In this document: positions 24,170 to 32,184 of the stretch, one piece after another
How the letters are laid out: each line of letters begins with the position of its first letter
Position numbering within the stretch: the stretch's first letter is position 1
NCBI GenBank assembly: GCA_900696485.1
Contig: CAADGG010000084.1
Coordinates: 17,630-81,629, forward strand
Length of the DNA stretch: 64,000 nucleotides
Source of the DNA: an uncultured Pseudomonadota bacterium
GTDB taxonomy: Bacteria > Myxococcota_A > UBA9160 > PR03
Direction: 5' to 3'
Made by a program: the position numbers and the translations under genes
The notes under the pieces: generated by a model
Told to the model about the DNA's origin: nothing
The model's database searches: none
What the model saw: the letters and a program-made list of their open reading frames with translations, nothing else

Positions 24170-24264
24170 CCTCGTCCGACGACGTTTGCCTCGTCCGACA
24201 AGGATCGCCTCGTCCGACAACGTTCGCCTCATCCGGCAAGGATCGCCTCGTCCGACAAGGATCG
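24170..24264. repeat. 19-bp tandem repeat, five units
   Basis: Five contiguous 19-mers start at 24170, 24189, 24208, 24227 and 24246. All share a CCTCRTCCGRC 5' part; the 3' parts alternate between two types (ACGTTTG/ACGTTCG in units 1 and 3, AAGGATCG in 2, 4 and 5), so the ancestral unit may be 38 bp. It lies between the nitronate monooxygenase stop and the small hypothetical gene. There are no spacers, so it is not a CRISPR array. Confidence 0.92.
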
Positions 24265-24276
24265 AAACCGGGCCTC

Positions 24277-25374
24277 TCAGGCGGGTTCGCCGGTCAGCTC
24301 GTCGAAGGTGGCGAGAGCCTCCTCGACCATGTCGAACACGATCTGGCGGGCCGGCTTCATCTCCGTCACGAAGCCGACGCCCTGGCCGGCGGCTTCGGTC
24401 ATCAGGTCGGCCCGGCGGTGGTCGTTGGCGCCCTGGAGGTAGTCGGAGCTGAGCAGCATCTGGTACGGCGCCGGCAGCACGTCCGGCGCGCCGGGCTTCT
24501 TCCACTCCTCGGTCCACGGGCACGCGAGGACGCGCATGGTCATGCCGGAGATGCACGTCGAGTAGGACGTGTCGTCGGCGGACGCCGCCAGCAGCTTCTC
24601 CTTCAGGATCATATCGAGGTCGGACTCGCGGCTCGCGAGCCAGCGCGTGCCGGTCCACACGCCCGCGGCGCCGAGACACAGCGCGGCGGCGAGGTGACGC
24701 CCGGTGGTGACGCCACCGGCCGCGATCACCGGCGTGTCGCCGGCGATCGAAGCGACCTCCGCGACGATCGAGAAGGTGCCCATCGCGCCGGTGTGGCCGG
24801 CGGCGTCGTAGCCCTGCGCGATCACGGCGTCGACGCCCGCGTCGATCTGTCGCTTTGCCTGCCGGGTCTTGCCGACCAGACCGAACACCTTGAGTCCGAG
24901 CTGGTGCGCGCGCTCGAGGATGAACGCCGGGCTGCCGAGTCCGGAGGCGATCACCGGCACGCGCTCATCGAGCAGCACCTCGAGCTGCGCGCGCGCGATC
25001 GCCTGGTTGAGCCCACCCCACTGGTGCAGCGCGATCGGACCCTTCGGGTCCGGCACGTCGTACTTCTCCTTGATCTGCTGCGCGAAGTCCCGCTGCGCCT
25101 GCGGGATCTTCTCCATCAGCTGTTCGAGCGTGTCCGCCGGCGGCACGGAGGCCGGCAGCACGAGGTCGATGCCGAACGGGCGCCCTTCGACGCGATCGCG
25201 GATCCATTTGGCGTCGGCGGCGATCTGCTCCGGCGTGTGCATCGCTTCCCCGAGCACGGCGAAGCCGCCGGCGTTGATGACGGCGACGGCCACGTCCTTG
25301 CAGTGGGTGAACGCGATGATGGGGAACTCGATGCCCAGCAGGTCGCAGAGCTTGGTCTGGAGGGGGTTCTTCAA
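24277..25374 (-). CDS. Nitronate monooxygenase / 2-nitropropane-dioxygenase-like flavoprotein
   Basis: A 365-residue protein. TTG 25374 is chosen because GGAGAG lies 6 nt upstream and the protein then begins at LKNPLQTKLCDLLGIEFPII, the usual N-terminus of the family. TIM-barrel FMN motifs are visible: AQGYDAAGHTGAM (with the catalytic-type His), VIAAGGVTTGRHLAAALCLGAAGVWTGTRW. Members oxidise alkyl nitronates with FMN. Many environmental homologues act instead in acyl-CoA or enone chemistry and are misannotated. It is downstream on the minus strand from two CoA-transferases, with a 140-bp gap. Confidence 0.85.
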   Translation of the reverse strand: MKNPLQTKLCDLLGIEFPIIAFTHCKDVAVAVINAGGFAVLGEAMHTPEQIAADAKWIRDRVEGRPFGIDLVLPASVPPADTLEQLMEKIPQAQRDFAQQIKEKYDVPDPKGPIALHQWGGLNQAIARAQLEVLLDERVPVIASGLGSPAFILERAHQLGLKVFGLVGKTRQAKRQIDAGVDAVIAQGYDAAGHTGAMGTFSIVAEVASIAGDTPVIAAGGVTTGRHLAAALCLGAAGVWTGTRWLASRESDLDMILKEKLLAASADDTSYSTCISGMTMRVLACPWTEEWKKPGAPDVLPAPYQMLLSSDYLQGANDHRRADLMTEAAGQGVGFVTEMKPARQIVFDMVEEALATFDELTGEPA

Positions 25375-25514
25375 GGCTGTCTCTCCGCACGTCTGGCGCG
25401 CCTGTAATTTCGAGACGCAGCGTGCCGCAAATCCGACGCGCCGGCCAGCCGGCCCGCCCGCCGGCCGCGGGCCGGCGTCCGGCCGCTCGACCCGGGTCGC
25501 CCCGCGCGCGCCGC

Positions 25515-26777
25515 TCAGCCGTCCGGCGCCTCGATCGCGCCGGCGCGGACGGCGCTGCGGATCTCCTCCGGGCTCATGCCGAGCAGCTCGCCGAACACCG
25601 CGTCGTGGTCCTGCCCGATCGCCGCGCCGGCGCGCCCGGTCCGGCCCGGCGTCCCGGTGAGCCCGAGCGGGATGCCGGCGGCGAGCACGCGGCCCTTCGC
25701 GAGATGCTCGATCGATTCGAAGAAGCCGCGGGCGGCCAGCTGGCGATCGTGCCGCCACTCGTCCTCGGCGGTCTGCACGACGCCGGCCGCGATGCCGGCA
25801 TGCTGGAGCGTCCGCATCACGTCGTAAGCGTCGCGCTCGCGGGTCCAGGCCGCGAGCGCCTCGTCGAGCGTGGCGCGGTGCTCGAGACGCCCGGCGAGAC
25901 TCGCGAAGCGCGCGTCGGTCCGCCACGCCGGCCGTCCGATCACGTCGAACAAGCGCCCGGCCGCAGCGTCGTCGTCGACCTGGATCGCGCACCAGCGGTC
26001 CTCGCCACGACACGGGTAGCAGCCCTGCGGCGCCGCGTGCAGCGACGCGTTGCCGAGCCGCGCGGGATCCTCGCCGTGCGCGAGCTGCTGCATCAGCAGC
26101 GGACCGAGCGCGCCGACGGTCGCCTCGAACTGGGAGAGCGAGATCCGCTGCCCTTCGCCGGTGCGGCTGCGGTGATCGAGCGCGCACAGCACGGCGAACA
26201 GGCCGTGCAGCGCGCTGAGCGCGTCGGGATACGCGAACTGGGTGAACGTGCACGGGCGCTCCGGAAACCCCGACAGCGTGGCAAGCCCGGAGATCGCCTC
26301 GATATTCGGCCCCCAGGTCACGTAGTTCCGACACGGTCCCGTGTCTCCGTAGCCCGAGCTGCCGAAATACACGAGATCGGGCCGGACCTGTACGAGTTCG
26401 TCGTAGCCGAGACCGAGCTTCTCCATCACGCCCGTGCTGTTGTTCTCGATGACGACGTCGCTCACCGCGACGAGGCGCCGAGCGAGGGCGACTGCCTCGG
26501 GCCGGGTGAGATCGAGCGCCACGAAGCGCTTTCCGGCATCCCAGTCGGTGAACCACGGGGACAGCGTCGGCTGGATCCCGCGCTCCGGGGCCTGCGGCGA
26601 CACGTAGAGACGAACGACCGAAGGCCGACGCCGCGACTCGACCTTGATCACGTCGGCGCCGCAGTAGGCCATCAAGCGCCCGATCCACGGGCCTGCCATG
26701 CCGGAGCTGAACTCGAGCACGCGCAGGCCGCGCAGCGCCTGCGGCGCTGCTTCCACTTCGGCCTCAGACGACGCCAT
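25515..26777 (-). CDS. CaiB/BaiF type III CoA-transferase
   Basis: A 420-residue protein from ATG 26777, overlapping the end of the upstream CoA-transferase gene by 14 nt. The N-terminal Rossmann part has LEFSSGMAGPWIGRLMAYCGADVIKVE, followed by KRFVALDLTRPEA. The Asp that carries the acyl-enzyme in this family is present in YPDALSALHGLF. It moves CoA between carboxylic acids without free energy loss. It forms an operon with the transferase at 26764-27987 and perhaps the nitronate monooxygenase. Confidence 0.9.
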   Translation of the reverse strand: MASSEAEVEAAPQALRGLRVLEFSSGMAGPWIGRLMAYCGADVIKVESRRRPSVVRLYVSPQAPERGIQPTLSPWFTDWDAGKRFVALDLTRPEAVALARRLVAVSDVVIENNSTGVMEKLGLGYDELVQVRPDLVYFGSSGYGDTGPCRNYVTWGPNIEAISGLATLSGFPERPCTFTQFAYPDALSALHGLFAVLCALDHRSRTGEGQRISLSQFEATVGALGPLLMQQLAHGEDPARLGNASLHAAPQGCYPCRGEDRWCAIQVDDDAAAGRLFDVIGRPAWRTDARFASLAGRLEHRATLDEALAAWTRERDAYDVMRTLQHAGIAAGVVQTAEDEWRHDRQLAARGFFESIEHLAKGRVLAAGIPLGLTGTPGRTGRAGAAIGQDHDAVFGELLGMSPEEIRSAVRAGAIEAPDG

Positions 26778-27987
26778 CGTCTCGCAACCTCCCGAGTCGT
26801 GCCTCCGACAGTCCAAGCTCGTCGACATACACGTCCCGGTTGTGCTCCCCGACGCGCGGCGCCGGATGGCGCAGCGCCCACGGGGTCCGTTCGAGCCGGT
26901 ACGGCGCGCCGGGATACTGCAAACGGCCGCCCGACGGGTGCTCGAGCGAGACGAAGAACTCGCGGGCGGCGAGCTGCGGATCGCGTGCGACGTCGCTCGC
27001 CGTGCTGACCGGCGTGAAGGCGATATGGCGCCGCTGCCCCTCGTGGTAGACCTCGCTGGCGGCGAAGCGCTGGGTCAGCTCGCAAACGAAGAAGTCGATC
27101 AGCTCGCGGCACTCCTGCCGGCGCGACGACGGGCCTTCGAACTGCGGATCGAGCACCTCCTCGTTGCCAGTCTCCTCGTGGATCCACTCGGCGAGCGCCT
27201 TCCAGTGCTGTGGCCGGTTCACCATCAGGTAGACCAGACCGTCGCGACACGGGTAGGCGCCGGACGGGACCGACGCGAAGAGCCCGCTCCCGCGGCGCTT
27301 CGGAACGATCCCGTCGTCGAGCCACTTCCCGACGCCACAGATATGCGTCACAGACGTCATCGCCTCCTGCGCGGAGATGTCGACGTGCTGACCGGCGCCG
27401 CTGCGGGAGGCGTGTCGCAACGCGACGAGGCTCGCGATCGCGGCGAAGCTGCACGCGGAGAGGTGCGCCTGGGAGCCCGCCAGCACGACCGGCGGATCGT
27501 CCGCCTCGCCGGTGACGTAGAGGGCGCCGCCGAGCGCGCTCGCGACGAGGTCCGAACCGCGGTCGCCGCGCTGTGGCCCGGTCTGCCCGAACGGGGTGAT
27601 CGATGTCAGCACGAGACGGGGATTTTCGATCCGCAGCGCGTCGTAGCCGATGCCGAGTTCGTCGAGTCGGCCGGGGGGAAGCGTCTCGACGACCACGTCG
27701 GCGTTCCGTGCGAGCGACGCGAAGAGCTCGCGACCAGCCGGCCGGGTGACGTCGAGCGTGATGCCGCGCTTGCTGGTGTTCGCGTACAGGAACGCGAAGC
27801 TCAGCTCGTCGCCGGCCTCGCCGCGCCAGAACGGCGGGACCCGACGCGCCGGGTCGCCGCCCGGCGGCTCGATCTTCACCACATCGGCGCCCATGTCGGC
27901 GAACAGCTTGCCGGCATAGGCTCCCGACGCATCCGCCAGCTCCAGGATGCGTCGTCCGGAAAGCGCGCCTCGTCCGGCGGTGGTCAC
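26764..27987 (-). CDS. CaiB/BaiF CoA-transferase, catalytic Asp apparently replaced
   Basis: A 407-residue protein from GTG 27987, with GAGG upstream; the longer open frame to 28140 has a repetitive Arg-rich N-terminus that is not family-like. The N-terminal core ILELADASGAYAGKLFADMGADVVKIEPPGGDPAR and the SKRGITLDV segment are typical. At the position of the acyl-carrying Asp the sequence reads GSQAHLSACSF, with Gln-Ala instead of Asp. The protein may be a non-catalytic partner of the adjacent transferase, since family members work as interlocked dimers. That pairing is inference. Confidence 0.85.
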   Translation of the reverse strand: MTTAGRGALSGRRILELADASGAYAGKLFADMGADVVKIEPPGGDPARRVPPFWRGEAGDELSFAFLYANTSKRGITLDVTRPAGRELFASLARNADVVVETLPPGRLDELGIGYDALRIENPRLVLTSITPFGQTGPQRGDRGSDLVASALGGALYVTGEADDPPVVLAGSQAHLSACSFAAIASLVALRHASRSGAGQHVDISAQEAMTSVTHICGVGKWLDDGIVPKRRGSGLFASVPSGAYPCRDGLVYLMVNRPQHWKALAEWIHEETGNEEVLDPQFEGPSSRRQECRELIDFFVCELTQRFAASEVYHEGQRRHIAFTPVSTASDVARDPQLAAREFFVSLEHPSGGRLQYPGAPYRLERTPWALRHPAPRVGEHNRDVYVDELGLSEARLGRLRDDGVV

Positions 27988-28092
27988 GATCTGCCTCGCC
28001 TCGATGCCGCAGGGTCGCCTCGCCGCGCGACCCGATCTGCCGAGATGGATCTTGCGGGGTTCGATTCCGCACCGTCCCCGGCATGCCGTTGT

Positions 28093-28113
28093 AGGATCCT
28101 CCGGTAGGATCCT
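28093..28113. promoter_or_regulatory. Pair of AGGATCCT palindromes between divergent genes
   Basis: AGGATCCT occurs at 28093-28100 and again at 28106-28113, each inside GTAGGATCC, with 13-bp periodicity. It lies between the CoA-transferase (start 27987, minus) and the amidohydrolase (start 28176, plus), a natural place for an operator. Regulator unknown. Confidence 0.4.
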
Positions 28114-28175
28114 TCGTCGATGCTCGTTGCGACGCGGCAAATTACCGGAAGCCCCGGGCCGGTGCCCGGCGCGGC

Positions 28176-29600
28176 GTGCTGATCACCGGCGCGGAGCTCG
28201 AGGGCACCGCCCCGCTCGACGTGCGGCTCGCCAGCGATCGCATCGCCGAGATCGGCCGCTCGCTGGCGCGGCGCCGCGACGAGCCGGTGCTCGATGCGGC
28301 CGGCGGCGCGCTGCTGCCGGGGTTGCACGATCACCACCTGCACCTGTTCGCGCTCGCGGCGGCGCGCGCGTCGGTCCGCTGCGGGCCGCCGGCGGTGTGC
28401 GATGCGGCGTCGCTGGCCGTCGCGCTCGCCACGGGCCGGGCGACCGGCGACGCCGGAGCCTGGATCCGTGGCGTCGACTACTTCGAGTCCGTCGCCGGCG
28501 AACTCCGGCGCGCCGAGCTCGATCGCCTGGTTCCCGGGCAGCCGCTGCGGATCCAACACCGCAGCGGCGCGCTGTGGCTGCTGAACTCCGCCGCCATCGA
28601 CCGCCTCGGGCTCGACCGCGGCGCCGACGCGCCGGGCGTCGAGCGCGACGCCGCGGGCCGGGCGACCGGACGCCTGTTCCACCTCGATACGTGGCTGCGC
28701 GAGCGTCTCGAGCCGCAGCCGCTCCCGAACCTCGGCGCCGTCGGCGCGCTGCTGGCCTCGTTCGGCGTCACCGGCGTCACCGACGCGACGCCCGACAACG
28801 GACCCGCCGAGCTGCGCGCGTTCGCCGATGCGTGCGATCGGGCAGAGCTCCGGCAACGCGTGCTGGTGATGGGCACGCCCGGCCTTCCCGCGTCCACGCA
28901 CGCGCTCGTCGAGCGCGGCGCCGTCAAGCTGCGTCTCGACGAGAGCGCCTTCCCGGACTTCGACGAACTCGTGCGCCGGATGGACGACGCCCACCGCGGC
29001 GGGCGTCCGGTCGCGCTTCACTGCGTCACGCGTGCGGAGCTGGTGCTGGCGGCCGGCGCGCTCGAAGCGGCCGGCGCGCTCCCGGGCGACCGCATCGAAC
29101 ACGCCTCGGTGACGCCACCGGACGTGCTGAGGTTGCTCGCCGAGCTGGGCGTCCGCGTCGTCACGCAGCCGGGCTTCGTACGCGAGCGCGGCGACGCGTA
29201 CGCCGAGCACGTCGATGCCGCGGACCGCCCGTGGCTGTACCGCGGCCGCGGCTTCCTCGACGCGGCGGTGCCCCTCGCCGCCGGCACCGACGCGCCGTAC
29301 GGCGATCCCGACCCGTGGCTCGCGATGCAGGCGGCGGTCGAACGGCGGACCCGGTCCGGCAGGCTTCTCGGTGCCGGCGAATGCCTGTCTCCCGAGGCGG
29401 CGCTCGCGCTGTTCACGTCACCACCGGATTCGCCGGGTGCGGCTCCGCGCCGCGTCGCCATCGGCGCACGCGCCGATCTGTGCCTGCTCGATCAACCGTG
29501 GTCGGAGGCGCGCGAGCGGCTGTCGAGCGCGTGCGTCACCGCGACGATCCGGAGCGGCTGCGTCGTGTGGCGGCGCGCGGAGGTGCACGCGGTCGAATGA
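28176..29600 (+). CDS. YtcJ-like metal-dependent amidohydrolase
   Basis: A 474-residue protein from GTG 28176. The amidohydrolase-3 layout is seen: an N-terminal beta-sandwich (LITGAELEG...DRIAEIGRSL), the metal motif GLHDHHLHLF, a central barrel with VALHCVTRAEL and GDRIEHASV, and the late Asp in AAGTDAPYGDPDPW. Relatives hydrolyse amide or cyclic amide bonds, or act on hydantoin-like and formamide substrates. It is divergent from two CoA-transferases and converges within 16 bp on another CoA-transferase gene. Specific substrate unknown. Confidence 0.87.
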   Translation: MLITGAELEGTAPLDVRLASDRIAEIGRSLARRRDEPVLDAAGGALLPGLHDHHLHLFALAAARASVRCGPPAVCDAASLAVALATGRATGDAGAWIRGVDYFESVAGELRRAELDRLVPGQPLRIQHRSGALWLLNSAAIDRLGLDRGADAPGVERDAAGRATGRLFHLDTWLRERLEPQPLPNLGAVGALLASFGVTGVTDATPDNGPAELRAFADACDRAELRQRVLVMGTPGLPASTHALVERGAVKLRLDESAFPDFDELVRRMDDAHRGGRPVALHCVTRAELVLAAGALEAAGALPGDRIEHASVTPPDVLRLLAELGVRVVTQPGFVRERGDAYAEHVDAADRPWLYRGRGFLDAAVPLAAGTDAPYGDPDPWLAMQAAVERRTRSGRLLGAGECLSPEAALALFTSPPDSPGAAPRRVAIGARADLCLLDQPWSEARERLSSACVTATIRSGCVVWRRAEVHAVE

Positions 29601-29616
29601 CGCGGCAGCGCGGCGC

Positions 29617-30945
29617 TCAGCCGCGCAGGGCAGCCTCCGTCTCGGCAAGGACCGCCGCGGTGTCGGCGCCGAGCGGACGGGCGCGGCCGAAGGCAGGCCG
29701 GATTCGCGGCGGCGCGACGGCGGCCCGGACCCCGGCGAGCTCCACCTCCCACTCGTCCCGGCACCGGATCACCGACGCGCGCGCCGGCGGCATCGCGTGC
29801 CCGAGCCCGTGCGCAACGACGTCACGCAGCGACACGTCGAGCAGCCGGCTCTCGCCGGCCTGCCATGCCTCGAAGGCGGCGAGCGCCGCGTGCAGGCCGG
29901 TCAGCGGATCGGCGATCGCATCGCCACAGAAGAGCGGCGCGTCCGGCGCTCCGGTCGCGACGGCAAGACCCGCCGCGACGGCGGCGTCGTCGCCGAACGC
30001 GACCCAGTCGATCCCGGGCTCGCGGCGCCCGTAGCCGGTGAGGCTCAGCCAGATGACGCCCGGCCGCGTCGCGACGAGCGTCTCCGCGTCGATCCCGAAC
30101 TGCGCGACCGCGCGCGGACGCGACGCCTCGATCACGATGTCCGCGCGCTGCACGAGGCGCATGAGCGCGCGGCGACCGTCCGCAGCGCCGAGATCGAGCG
30201 CCACGCTCTGCTTGCCGGCATTCAGCAGGTCGAAGAACGCGGCCGGTCCGGCGCGGGCCCCGTCGGGACGCCGCGTGCTCTCGACCTTCACGACGCGCGC
30301 GCCGGCGAGTTGCAGCAGATGTCCGCACAGCGGACCGGCCCACAGCGACGAGAGATCGACGACCAGCGGCGCGTGGTGCTGTGGCCGCCGGCCCGCCGGC
30401 CCGCGCTGTGCAACGCGCAGCCACGGCGGCGGCGCCGGCTCCGGTGCGATCGCGACGGCGGCCGGGAGGCCGAGCAGGCGCGCGCGCGCAACGACGTCCT
30501 CGGCCGGACGTCGCGCGACGCGCGCCGCCACGAAGGCCCAGGGGTCGCTCGGATCGCCGTCGCCGAGCCAGGCCGGCAGCAGCGCGACATCGTCCGCACG
30601 CGCGAGGTTCACGGCGAGCCAGCGGTCGGCGGCGCGCAGCAACCGGCAGCTCCCGCCCGGCGACACGCGCCCGCGTCGCTCGGATCCGAATGCCGCGGCG
30701 TGTTCGCCGAGCAGCGCGGCGCCATCGAGCGCGGCGAGCGCCGGCGTGCCGGCGCGCGCGGCGAGTGTCTGCACGACCTCGCGCGCACGCGACGCCAGCG
30801 GTGCCGGCGCGAGCACGGGTGGACCGTCGGCAAATCCGGTGAGCGCCATCGCGCCGGAGCCTGCCCACACGAAATCCGGATGTTCACAGGTGGGCGGGTC
30901 CGGCGCCGCGACCGCGCACCGGCGCCGGCCGCCGACGGCCTTCAC
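29617..30945 (-). CDS. CaiB/BaiF CoA-transferase with long N-terminal region
   Basis: A 442-residue protein from GTG 30945, overlapping the upstream stop as GTGA. The conserved Rossmann start of the family (VVDLSSLWAGPLCGHLLQLAGARVVKVEST) does not occur until about residue 190. The catalytic Asp is in GDAIADPLTGLHAAL, and the C-terminal barrel part is short. The first 185 residues contain material that in ordinary members is C-terminal (GRVSPGGSCRLLRAADRWLAVNLARADD resembles the late GxxLxxADGRWVAxNL region). The domains may therefore be circularly arranged, or a second partial domain is fused in front. Last gene of the six-gene minus operon. Confidence 0.8.
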   Translation of the reverse strand: MKAVGGRRRCAVAAPDPPTCEHPDFVWAGSGAMALTGFADGPPVLAPAPLASRAREVVQTLAARAGTPALAALDGAALLGEHAAAFGSERRGRVSPGGSCRLLRAADRWLAVNLARADDVALLPAWLGDGDPSDPWAFVAARVARRPAEDVVARARLLGLPAAVAIAPEPAPPPWLRVAQRGPAGRRPQHHAPLVVDLSSLWAGPLCGHLLQLAGARVVKVESTRRPDGARAGPAAFFDLLNAGKQSVALDLGAADGRRALMRLVQRADIVIEASRPRAVAQFGIDAETLVATRPGVIWLSLTGYGRREPGIDWVAFGDDAAVAAGLAVATGAPDAPLFCGDAIADPLTGLHAALAAFEAWQAGESRLLDVSLRDVVAHGLGHAMPPARASVIRCRDEWEVELAGVRAAVAPPRIRPAFGRARPLGADTAAVLAETEAALRG

Positions 30946-31973
30946 CGGAGGACCGCGTCGACGAGGCCCCAGCGCTGTGCCGTCGCGGCGTCGACGCGTG
31001 CGCCCGACAGCGCGAGCCACGCCGTTCGCTGTCGGCCGATGCGGCGCGGCAGGCTGACCGTGCCGCCGGCGCCCGGCACGAGGCCGAGCGACAGCTCTGG
31101 AAGCTGAAAGGTCGCATCCGGCCTCGCCTCGACGCGCTGCGCGAAGGCCGGCAGCTCGACGCCGGCGCCGACGCACGCACCGTGCACGACGACCCGCGTG
31201 CGGGCCGCGCACGCGGCGAGCAGCCGGGCGAGGTTGCGCGTCGTGCGCACGAGGTGCGCCGTCGCCGGATCCGGCAGACTGCCGAACTCGTCGAGATCCC
31301 CGCCGGACGAGAAGGACGGCCCGGCGCCCGACAGCGCGATCTCCGACAGCGACGCATCCGACACGGCCAGTTGCAGCGCTTCCGCCAGCGCATCACGCAT
31401 CGCCACGGAGAACGCGTTGCGCCGGGCCGGACGGTTCAGCACCAGCTCGAGCCGGTCGCCGTCGCGCCGGACGGCGACGGCCGGGCCGAGTTCCGGTGCG
31501 GGCCGCACGCGTGCCGGGTGCGCACGGCGCCACGCCGCGAACTCCGGACCCGCTTGCAGCACCGAGTACGCGAGTGATTCGGCAACCAACGCGTCGTCGA
31601 CGGCAAGCGGCGCAGCGAGACGCAGCAGTTGCACGAGCGTCGTCGCGGCAATCGGGGTGCGCGCGACGGCGTCGAGGACCGGTGTCGCCTCGGCCTCGGA
31701 ACCGACGACGACGTCGAAGCGGTCGCGCAGCACGGACAGCGCGGGATCCGCGTCGCGCGGCTGCAGCGCGACGGTCGGACACGCGAGTCGCGCGAGCGAC
31801 GCGGCGGCGGCCGCGAGCTTCGGTGGCCCGGCAGCGCCGGCGCCGCTCCCGAGGTCGACGAAGAACACGCCGCCGCCCCCGAGCGTCGCATGCTCCTCGA
31901 CGGCGTAGGGCGACGCGAGCTGGTCCAAGGCCTCGCCGAGCGAGCGGAGCGGCGCGGCGCGCTCGGCGCCCAC
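30942..31973 (-). CDS. Enoyl-CoA hydratase with N-terminal extension
   Basis: A 343-residue protein; GTG 31973 is the most family-like start seen, although its ribosome-binding site is weak. The crotonase domain occupies about residues 155-343: LNRPARRNAFSVAMRDAL, GPSFSSGGDLDEFG, HGACVGAGVELPAFA and LPELSLGLVPGAGGTVSLPRRIG, where Glu and the GAGG loop support catalysis. Before it are about 150 residues with VFFVDLGSGAG, a beta-alpha pattern (PTVALQPRDADP, FDVVVGSE) and VDDALVAESLAYSVLQAGPEFAAW, not part of ordinary hydratases. Its 3' end overlaps the CoA-transferase gene by 4 nt (GTGA). Confidence 0.8.
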   Translation of the reverse strand: MGAERAAPLRSLGEALDQLASPYAVEEHATLGGGGVFFVDLGSGAGAAGPPKLAAAAASLARLACPTVALQPRDADPALSVLRDRFDVVVGSEAEATPVLDAVARTPIAATTLVQLLRLAAPLAVDDALVAESLAYSVLQAGPEFAAWRRAHPARVRPAPELGPAVAVRRDGDRLELVLNRPARRNAFSVAMRDALAEALQLAVSDASLSEIALSGAGPSFSSGGDLDEFGSLPDPATAHLVRTTRNLARLLAACAARTRVVVHGACVGAGVELPAFAQRVEARPDATFQLPELSLGLVPGAGGTVSLPRRIGRQRTAWLALSGARVDAATAQRWGLVDAVLR

Positions 31974-32184
31974 TACGGTCCGGTCTCGGGCCGGCGACGG
32001 AATCCGATCCCGCCGGCCGGCCGCTGGCCGCGTGACACCCGCGCTGCGTCGCGACGGCCATGCCCCGGTCGCGCGCCGGGCGAGCGGACCGCCGCCGCGA
32101 TCTCGCTGCGCGACGGGCCATCCGCAAGGGCTGCAAGGCCTGCAAGCGCTCGAAGGCCCGACAGCGAGCTCCGGAGACCGCGCA

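Noticed and set aside
24170..24264. CRISPR array
   Set aside because: The 19-bp units are contiguous with no spacers, and no cas gene is in the window. The same reasoning removes the 13-bp arrays at 18049 and 61741.
28040..28080. tRNA gene, because of GGGTTCGATTCC resembling a T-arm
   Set aside because: The bases around the loop do not form a 5-bp T stem with a 7-nt loop, and no acceptor, D or anticodon arms can be built around it.
26698..28107. 469-residue plus-strand frame opposite the CoA-transferase
   Set aside because: It is antisense to a clear CaiB/BaiF gene and has no recognisable domain.
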